The position numbers and the translations under genes are program-made. Positions 59,070-64,000 of a stretch of 64,000 bases of DNA are shown piece by piece; the stretch's first letter is position 1, and each line of letters starts with the position of its first letter. The notes beneath the pieces were generated by a model. It was not told the DNA's origin, ran no database searches, and saw only the letters and a program-made list of their open reading frames with translations. The stretch spans positions 1,517,144-1,581,143 of the forward strand of contig CP030759.1 of the NCBI GenBank assembly GCA_003290465.1, read 5' to 3'. Origin of the DNA: Candidatus Sumerlaea chitinivorans. GTDB lineage: Bacteria > Sumerlaeota > Sumerlaeia > Sumerlaeales > Sumerlaeaceae.

Positions 59070-59120
59070 ACGGTAATGGAGTCTACCGTAACCGCCACAT
59101 CTGTGGCTGATGACTCCTGC
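59070..59120 (+). promoter_or_regulatory. Fluoride riboswitch (crcB motif) aptamer
   Basis: All parts of the fluoride aptamer are present. Stem P1 ACGGTA/TACCGT (59070-59075 with 59084-59089) encloses the loop ATGGAGTC. The AACCGCC segment opens stem GCCAC/GTGGC (59094-59098 with 59103-59107). The diagnostic TGATGACTCCTGC follows. The pseudoknot GGAGT (59078-59082) with ACTCC (59113-59117) is intact. The operon it leads ends in the fluoride channel gene crcB, which confirms the identity. Confidence 0.94.
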
Positions 59121-59158
59121 AAACATTCACCATGCAAAAGGCGAGAATTGCAGGAGTC
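59112..59158 (+). promoter_or_regulatory. Riboswitch expression platform (anti-aptamer helix)
   Basis: GACTCCTGCAA (59112-59122) is perfectly complementary to TTGCAGGAGTC (59148-59158). The helix would take the ACTCC of the aptamer pseudoknot and at the same time bury AGGAG, a ribosome site 7 bp before ATG 59162. No T tract follows, so the switch looks translational: fluoride binding should free the AGGAG. Confidence 0.75.
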
Positions 59159-59161
59159 GTC

Positions 59162-59356
59162 ATGCTGAAAGCCGCGAGACAAGAGACACAACTTCCCCTT
59201 TCTAACATCCCCGTGGGAGAAGGCTGCTTCGGCGCAGCAAACCACCTGCAACTCCCCAGTTCTCTTCACTCAAGCACCGTATCAGGAAATTATGTGAGCC
59301 TTTGGAGGGATAACGGTCGTGGGATATCGACATACCCCATTTTTCAACCTTGTTGA
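59162..59356 (+). CDS. Possible leader ORF controlled by the fluoride riboswitch
   Basis: A 64-codon frame starting MLKAARQETQLP, with AGGAG 7 bp upstream inside the switching helix. It resembles no family and overlaps the start of the next gene (GTG 59319) by 38 bp in another frame. It may be a leader whose translation opens the ribosome site GGAGG at 59304-59308. Its composition alone would not suggest a gene; position is the main support. Confidence 0.4.
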   Translation: MLKAARQETQLPLSNIPVGEGCFGAANHLQLPSSLHSSTVSGNYVSLWRDNGRGISTYPIFQPC

Positions 59357-59969
59357 TGCGCTGGCCTACAAAGGATGCCCTATCTGCATCCTTGTTGGGC
59401 GGGCCGTTCGTCGATACCTCCAAGCCTCGCTCTACGAGTTCGTGAATGATCCCGGACTGCAGGAGGCACTTCTGCGTTCTGGCGGGCTGTGCGTTCGGCA
59501 TGCCGATTTATTGCGTTCTTTCGGCGACGGTTTAGGAGCAGTCCTTCTCCACAAGACTTTAGCGCAAAGTCTCGCTGATCACGGAGTCTCTCGGCGCCAT
59601 GGGTCTCGCAACGCGGAGTGCCCAGCCTGCCTCCAGGCAAAAGAAGCGCTCGAGTGCTACGGCTCAACATTTATGGATCACTTGGATGAACCGGAGCTCC
59701 AAGACTACCTTCGTGTCGAGCCACGGCTGTGTGCGCGATGCTGGTTGTGGGTGGTGGAGCGAGCGAAGACTCGTTCAGCGCGTGCACAGCTTCAAGCCTG
59801 CTTCCGCGCAGCAGCAGAACGGCAACTCAGAAACATCGAGCGTTATGCTGAGACAGCAAATGCAACTGTTTCCACTGGGCACGAGAATCTCGATGAATCG
59901 TGGAAGCGCTGCTTGGCGTTTTTCTCACCCTTGGATGAGCTGGATTCGGAAAGGGGGGCTCTGTTGTGA
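59319..59969 (+). CDS. Cys-rich DUF6062-like protein
   Basis: 216 residues, soluble, from GTG 59319 with GGAGG 10 bp upstream. Two zinc-site-like modules are visible: C20-x2-C23 with C58-x2-H61 (GGLCVRH), and C101-x2-C104 with C138-x2-C141. The layout resembles DUF6062 proteins as I remember them. The end overlaps the start of the dynamin gene (GTGA), implying coupled translation. The function is unknown; a metal-binding partner or regulator of the GTPase is conceivable. It is the first full gene behind the fluoride riboswitch. Confidence 0.75.
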   Translation: MGYRHTPFFNLVDALAYKGCPICILVGRAVRRYLQASLYEFVNDPGLQEALLRSGGLCVRHADLLRSFGDGLGAVLLHKTLAQSLADHGVSRRHGSRNAECPACLQAKEALECYGSTFMDHLDEPELQDYLRVEPRLCARCWLWVVERAKTRSARAQLQACFRAAAERQLRNIERYAETANATVSTGHENLDESWKRCLAFFSPLDELDSERGALL

Positions 59970-61753
59970 CCATCCTCAACAATATTGGGAAAATAATGGC
60001 GTCGGATTGCGATCGAGCCGTTCAGAGCGACCACCTCTACGATGTCCTCATCCGGTTGGCGCAAAGCTTGGACAACGATGCCGACCAAAAGCTACTGCGG
60101 CATCTTGCCCAGCGCTGGCAGGAGAAAACCTTCAACCTCATGGTCTTGGGGCAGTTTAAGCGCGGCAAGAGTACGCTCATCAATGCGCTACTCGGCATGA
60201 GCATTCTGCCCACAGGTGTGGTTCCGGTCACGGCGATTCCCACCTCTCTCCGTTACGGGGATACCATTCGGTGTGTGGTCGAGTTTCGAAATGGTGAGTC
60301 CTGCGACATTCCCTTGGAAGAGCTGCCTCACTATGTAACGGAAGAGGGCAATCCGAAAAACGAGAAAGCCGTAGCTCACGTCACGGTTTTTGCACCAAGT
60401 CCTTTTCTGAGCCACGGTGTGCAAGTCTTCGACACACCGGGAATTGGCTCGACTCTGCTCACTAACACGGACGCAACAAAGAAGGCACTTCCGCAGGGGG
60501 ATGCTGGAATCTTTGTCCTCTCCCCCGACCCGCCTCTGACCGAAACGGAGGCTACATTCCTTCGGGAAGTGAGCAGCCGTGTGACGCGACTCTTTATTGT
60601 GTTCACGAAAGCCGACATCGTAGGGCGGTCTGAGCTGGAGGAACTCATTCAGTTCAATTTGCAGCTCCTCCGAGAAATCCTTGAGACAGACGATGTGCCT
60701 TTGTTCCGAGTTTCGGCGCGGATGGTGCTTGAGGCGATCGAGCGTAGCCAAACACCGCGCGATGCATACGAATTCGCGAAACTCCGGGAAACCATTCAGG
60801 AATTTCTACGCAACGAGAAGGAAGCCGTCTTGCGCAAAGCAATCGTAGCGCGAGCACGTGGCGTGGTGACACGCGAACGAGACCTCATTCAAATCGAGAT
60901 TCGATCGATCACGATGGACGAGGTGGAACGCGCAGAGCGCCTTGAACGATTCCACGCAGAGGTCCAGCGGTTGGCCCGGGAACAACAAGCCGCCAATGAT
61001 ATTCTACGGGGTGATGGAGCTCGACTAATTACGGAGATCAATCGTTGCGCCGAATCCATTCGTGAACGCGTAACGCGAGAACTCGAGCACGACTTCCGTG
61101 AGCTAAGTGCATCTGACATCCCGCGCAGTAAGCTTTTAAAGGGGGCGAGCACAATTTTTAGCCGTCTGAGCGAACGAATTGCCATCGTCTTTTCGCGCGA
61201 ACGAGCGCGCCTCGAGCGCCAGATTGGGGAGCAATTCGCCCGCATCCGCGAGGACCACGTAGAACGCATTCACGGAGTCTTGTCACGCCTCATGGAAACT
61301 GCGGGCAATTTATTCGATGCCCCAACATCCGCGTGGGATTTGAAGGTGGAATGCACCGTAGAGCTCGAGGACTACTGGCCACTTTTGCAGCCCAGTAGCG
61401 CGTTGGGCACAGTCCCTGTGGAGATTTTTGCCTTCTTACTTCCCACGCAGTGGCTACGGAGACGACACGTACGACGACTTTCACAAGCGTTAGAAGAGGC
61501 CATTGTAGCGAACACGGAACGTTTGCGGTATCATTTTATCCAAGGACTTGAGCGGACGCTCCGCGCGTTACGCGATGAACTGGAAGTCGAGTTTTCGGAC
61601 CTTGTCCGTGTCGTGGAGGAGGCAGTGCAGCGGGCTGCGGTGACTTCCCGCCAGGAAGCCACGCTCCGGCAAGCGACGTTGTCAGAGTTGCAAACGCGCC
61701 TACAAATGCTGGAGGAGTTTGATGAAGTACTTTTGAAGGAAGAATCGCAATGA
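59966..61753 (+). CDS. Bacterial dynamin-like GTPase
   Basis: 595 residues. The GTPase domain has P-loop GQFKRGKS (62-69), switch Thr in VTAIPTS, G3 DTPG and G4 TKAD. The long helical part that follows is Glu/Arg-rich, as in dynamin stalk regions. A hydrophobic patch (VEIFAFLLP, about 480-490) flanked by RRRH could be a membrane-touching paddle. Relatives remodel or stabilise membranes. It overlaps both neighbours by 4 bp (GTGA and ATGA), firmly inside the fluoride operon. Such a link is not one I know. Confidence 0.88.
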   Translation: MTILNNIGKIMASDCDRAVQSDHLYDVLIRLAQSLDNDADQKLLRHLAQRWQEKTFNLMVLGQFKRGKSTLINALLGMSILPTGVVPVTAIPTSLRYGDTIRCVVEFRNGESCDIPLEELPHYVTEEGNPKNEKAVAHVTVFAPSPFLSHGVQVFDTPGIGSTLLTNTDATKKALPQGDAGIFVLSPDPPLTETEATFLREVSSRVTRLFIVFTKADIVGRSELEELIQFNLQLLREILETDDVPLFRVSARMVLEAIERSQTPRDAYEFAKLRETIQEFLRNEKEAVLRKAIVARARGVVTRERDLIQIEIRSITMDEVERAERLERFHAEVQRLAREQQAANDILRGDGARLITEINRCAESIRERVTRELEHDFRELSASDIPRSKLLKGASTIFSRLSERIAIVFSRERARLERQIGEQFARIREDHVERIHGVLSRLMETAGNLFDAPTSAWDLKVECTVELEDYWPLLQPSSALGTVPVEIFAFLLPTQWLRRRHVRRLSQALEEAIVANTERLRYHFIQGLERTLRALRDELEVEFSDLVRVVEEAVQRAAVTSRQEATLRQATLSELQTRLQMLEEFDEVLLKEESQ

Positions 61754-62094
61754 AACTGGAAGGCGAACAGGTCTTACTGCGCATCTTCGTAGATTCGTTT
61801 CGACGTTATCGGCACCGGCCTTTGTACGAGGCCATCGTGGAACACGCCCGACGCCGCGGCTACGCTGGGGCGACTGTCTTTGAAGGCATCGAGGGATTCG
61901 GCATGAGCGGAATTTTCCTTAAGGAGAAGCGGTGGGCTTTAGCAAATGACCGCGAAATGGTCATCGAACTTGTGGACACTCCTCAGCGCTTGGACGCGTT
62001 GCTCGAGGAACTCGAGCCAATGCTGGAAGATGTGGTGGTCACGCGTGAACGCGCAAAGGTGGTCCGCTACCTTGGGCATGGGAGGCGATCATGA
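61750..62094 (+). CDS. DUF190 family protein (first copy)
   Basis: 114 residues, a small PII-like ferredoxin-fold protein. DUF190 features are LLRIFVDSFRRYRHRPLYEAIV, GYAGATVFEGIEGFG and VIELVDTPQRLDALL. It overlaps the dynamin stop and the second DUF190 start (both ATGA). DUF190 genes often accompany crcB fluoride channels, but their biochemical role is not settled to my knowledge. It differs clearly from the next copy, so it is not a recent duplicate. Confidence 0.92.
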   Translation: MKLEGEQVLLRIFVDSFRRYRHRPLYEAIVEHARRRGYAGATVFEGIEGFGMSGIFLKEKRWALANDREMVIELVDTPQRLDALLEELEPMLEDVVVTRERAKVVRYLGHGRRS

Positions 62095-62441
62095 AACTAC
62101 CTCAGGAAGGCACACTGCTGCGTATCTTCATTGGTGACTCCGACATGTACCAAGGCAAGCCCCTCTACGAAGCAATTGTCTTGAAGGCACGGGAAATGCA
62201 TTTGGCCGGCGCCACCGTGCTTAAGGGAATCATGGGGTTTGGCAAGAATAGCCGACTTCATTCTACCAAGCTTTTGGAACTATCAACAGATTTACCGGTG
62301 GTGATCGAAATTATAGATACCCAAGAGAACATCTCGCGGTTCCTGCCGGAGCTGGACACCATGATTACCGACGGACTCGTGACCGTCGAAAGCGTTCAGG
62401 TCATCAAGTACATTGCACCGGAAAAACGTTCGATCGGTTAG
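62091..62441 (+). CDS. DUF190 family protein (second copy)
   Basis: 116 residues. It starts MKLPQEGTLLRIFIGDSD and has YQGKPLYEAIVLKARE, LAGATVLKGIMGFG and VVIEIIDTQENI, which is closer to the common DUF190 form than the first copy. The two may form a hetero-oligomer. crcB follows 45 bp later. Confidence 0.94.
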   Translation: MKLPQEGTLLRIFIGDSDMYQGKPLYEAIVLKAREMHLAGATVLKGIMGFGKNSRLHSTKLLELSTDLPVVIEIIDTQENISRFLPELDTMITDGLVTVESVQVIKYIAPEKRSIG

Positions 62442-62486
62442 GCGGACTTGAGCATCAGCTTGCCGACAATGGAGAAGGAGCGATTC

Positions 62487-62876
62487 ATGCAAGACCTTTT
62501 GCCCTATCTATGGGTTGGGGTGGGGGGATTTCTGGGAGCAAACGCTCGCTACGTGATTGGGCGTGTGGTGGGAGCGTGGCTTGGGCCAAGCTTCCCTTAT
62601 GCGACATTCTTTATCAATGTGAGCGGTTCGTTCTTGCTTGGCTTCCTGTCAGCGCTTCTGGCAAGCGGCCAACTTCCGCATGCGCGCACTCTGCGCGAGT
62701 TTTTCGCTATCGGTTTCTTGGGGGCCTACACAACTTTTTCGACGTTTGAATACGAGACGCGCCAGCTATTCGACGATGGAAGCTGGCTTCTGGCGATGAG
62801 CAATATCTTCGGAAGTGTGTTTCTGGGGCTCTTGGGGGTTCACGTCGGAATGGTGTTGGGAAGATCGTGGCGCTAA
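62487..62876 (+). CDS. crcB: Fluoride ion channel CrcB/FluC
   Basis: 129 residues with four membrane helices. Signature segments are GGFLGANARYVIG, FINVSGSFLLGFLSAL (with the channel Asn) and GFLGAYTTFSTFEYET (Phe box and Thr/Ser track). Fluc channels are dual-topology dimers that let fluoride out of the cell; a single gene is enough. I chose ATG 62487, with GAAGGAG upstream. It is the last gene of the riboswitch operon, ending 7 bp before the convergent comM-like gene. Confidence 0.95.
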   Translation: MQDLLPYLWVGVGGFLGANARYVIGRVVGAWLGPSFPYATFFINVSGSFLLGFLSALLASGQLPHARTLREFFAIGFLGAYTTFSTFEYETRQLFDDGSWLLAMSNIFGSVFLGLLGVHVGMVLGRSWR

Positions 62877-62883
62877 TCGCCGC

Positions 62884-64000
62884 TTACTCAAGACGGCGAT
62901 CCAAGGTGCGGTAATTAATCGCCTCGGCGACATGATGCGACTCGATCGCGTCCGAGTCCTCCAAATCGGCAATCGTACGCGCCACCTTGATAATGCGATC
63001 GTACGCACGTGCACTAAAGCCGAGCGAATTAAGCGCTGCGACCAACATGGAATGCGCGTCGGCTGTTAGGGGACAAAAGCGTTTTAGGTCGCGCGTTCCC
63101 AAATGCGCATTGCAATGGATGCGCGGCAAGCCCGAATAGCGGTGTCGTTGACGTTGGCGGGCCCGATTCACACGCTCGCGAATGCGTTCACTCGGCTCCC
63201 CGCTGCCATGTCGTGTTGCCAATTCTGCAACACTCACGGCTGGCACTTCGATGTGCAAATCAATGCGGTCGAGAAGCGGGCCACTCAGCCGCGACCGATA
63301 CTTTTGGATTTGTTGCGGCGAGCACCGGCAGACTTTCTTTGGATCGGTAGAGTAACCGCAGGGGCAGGGATTCATAGAACCGCAAAGAATAAAACGCGCT
63401 GGGAAGGACAGGCTCATGGACGCACGTGAGATGTTTACGACACCGTCCTCAAGAGGCTGGCGCAACACCTCAAGAACCGTGCGTTGGAACTCAGGCATCT
63501 CATCGAGAAAGAGCACGCCATTGTGGGCAAGGGAGACCTCGCCCGGCCGTGGGATCGCACCGCCGCCCACCATGGCAATATGAGAGATGGTGTGATGAGG
63601 CGAGCGAAACGGCCGCGTGGCAACGAGTGACTCACGCGCACTCACAAGCCCGGCAATCGAATGAATTTTCGTCGTCTCGATGCTTTCTTCGAGCGTAAGA
63701 TCGGGTAGGATCGACGGCAGGCGCTTGGCGAGCATCGTTTTGCCGCTCCCCGGAGGACCGATCATCAGGACGTTATGCCCACCCGCAGCCGCGATCTCGA
63801 GAGCACGTTTCGCAGCCTCCTGGCCTTTCACGTCGCTAAAATCGGCGTCGTAGTGCGCGTTGCGATGAAAAATTTCTGAGGTATTGACGCGGAAGGGGGC
63901 AATTTCGCGAACCCCGTTCAGGTAGTCGACTGCCTCGCGTAAGGAGGCAACGGGAAGAACCTCGACGCCATCCACGACTGCGGCCTCAGCCGCATTGTCG
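62884..64000 (-). CDS. ComM/YifB-type Mg-chelatase-like AAA+ ATPase (5' end outside window)
   Basis: About 372 visible residues of a protein that normally has about 500. The frame stays open to the window edge, where NAAEAAVV matches the end of the family's N-terminal LonC-like domain. The ATPase part has IGPPGSGKTML, RPFRSPHHTIS, GVLFLDEMPEF and the C-terminal CPCGY...C.C zinc-like segment. ComM relatives are hexameric helicases that extend branch migration in natural transformation. The true start lies beyond base 64000; GTG 63975 is internal. Confidence 0.94.
   Translation of the reverse strand, partial: DNAAEAAVVDGVEVLPVASLREAVDYLNGVREIAPFRVNTSEIFHRNAHYDADFSDVKGQEAAKRALEIAAAGGHNVLMIGPPGSGKTMLAKRLPSILPDLTLEESIETTKIHSIAGLVSARESLVATRPFRSPHHTISHIAMVGGGAIPRPGEVSLAHNGVLFLDEMPEFQRTVLEVLRQPLEDGVVNISRASMSLSFPARFILCGSMNPCPCGYSTDPKKVCRCSPQQIQKYRSRLSGPLLDRIDLHIEVPAVSVAELATRHGSGEPSERIRERVNRARQRQRHRYSGLPRIHCNAHLGTRDLKRFCPLTADAHSMLVAALNSLGFSARAYDRIIKVARTIADLEDSDAIESHHVAEAINYRTLDRRLE

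Overview
The window is a gene-dense bacterial chromosome segment of about 50 protein genes with short intergenic gaps. It carries one tRNA, several factor-independent terminators and one clear riboswitch, and no CRISPR array, rRNA or insertion sequence. The bacterial alpha operon order (infA-rpmJ-rpsM-rpsK-rpsD-rpoA-rplQ), groES/groEL and IF-1 show it is a bacterium. The mix of a giant TPR protein, AmmeMemoRadiSam genes, a DUF505-like protein, a FAD oxidoreductase with a golvesin-like domain and a DUF5009-type acyltransferase suggests a poorly cultured lineage near the PVC/FCB groups. Sumerlaeota (BRC1) is my best guess, by inference only.

Layout. 1-9.8 kb: two hypothetical genes, ribF, an orphan Wzt-type ABC ATPase, tRNA-Gln(CTG), an FHA-GAF histidine kinase, a GT39-like membrane protein and a secreted hypothetical. 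9.8-14.1 kb: the alpha ribosomal operon, with an extra small membrane-protein ORF between rpsK and rpsD, ending at a strong hairpin. 14.2-34 kb: a long run of minus-strand genes. Read in the direction of transcription these are an exported MEMO-AMMECR1 fusion, a membrane spermidine-synthase-like protein, a radical SAM enzyme with a Tat-lipoprotein signal, a sugar-nucleotide epimerase, nuoH, a second MEMO protein, a SPOR-domain membrane protein and a 2601-residue TPR protein with an N-terminal DnaG-like CHC2 zinc finger. 34-44 kb: a release-factor-like protein, a DUF505-like protein, an aminotransferase, a DUF5009-like acyltransferase, an HMGL-like aldolase and a FAD oxidoreductase. 44-59 kb: parvulin, groEL/groES, rplY (L25), two small exported proteins, rpsT, a GAF-GAF histidine kinase, sdhA, an SGNH hydrolase, rpsG, a sodium:solute symporter with its small accessory protein, and a PilT-like ATPase. 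59-62.9 kb: a fluoride-riboswitch operon. 62.9 kb to the end: a ComM/YifB-type ATPase cut by the window edge.

Two systems stand out. First, a fluoride riboswitch (59070-59120) precedes a tightly overlapping operon: a CxxC-rich DUF6062-like protein, a dynamin-like GTPase, two DUF190 proteins and the fluoride channel CrcB/FluC. A membrane-remodelling GTPase is thereby placed under apparent fluoride control. The expression platform looks translational: an 11-bp anti-aptamer helix hides an AGGAG ribosome site in front of a short leader ORF. Second, all three AmmeMemoRadiSam activities occur here, and both the radical SAM protein (Tat motif plus lipobox) and the MEMO-AMMECR1 fusion (Sec-like signal) appear to be exported. 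The radical SAM gene overlaps a membrane-embedded spermidine-synthase-like gene by four bases.

Protein functions are assigned from motifs read by eye. No database search was run.
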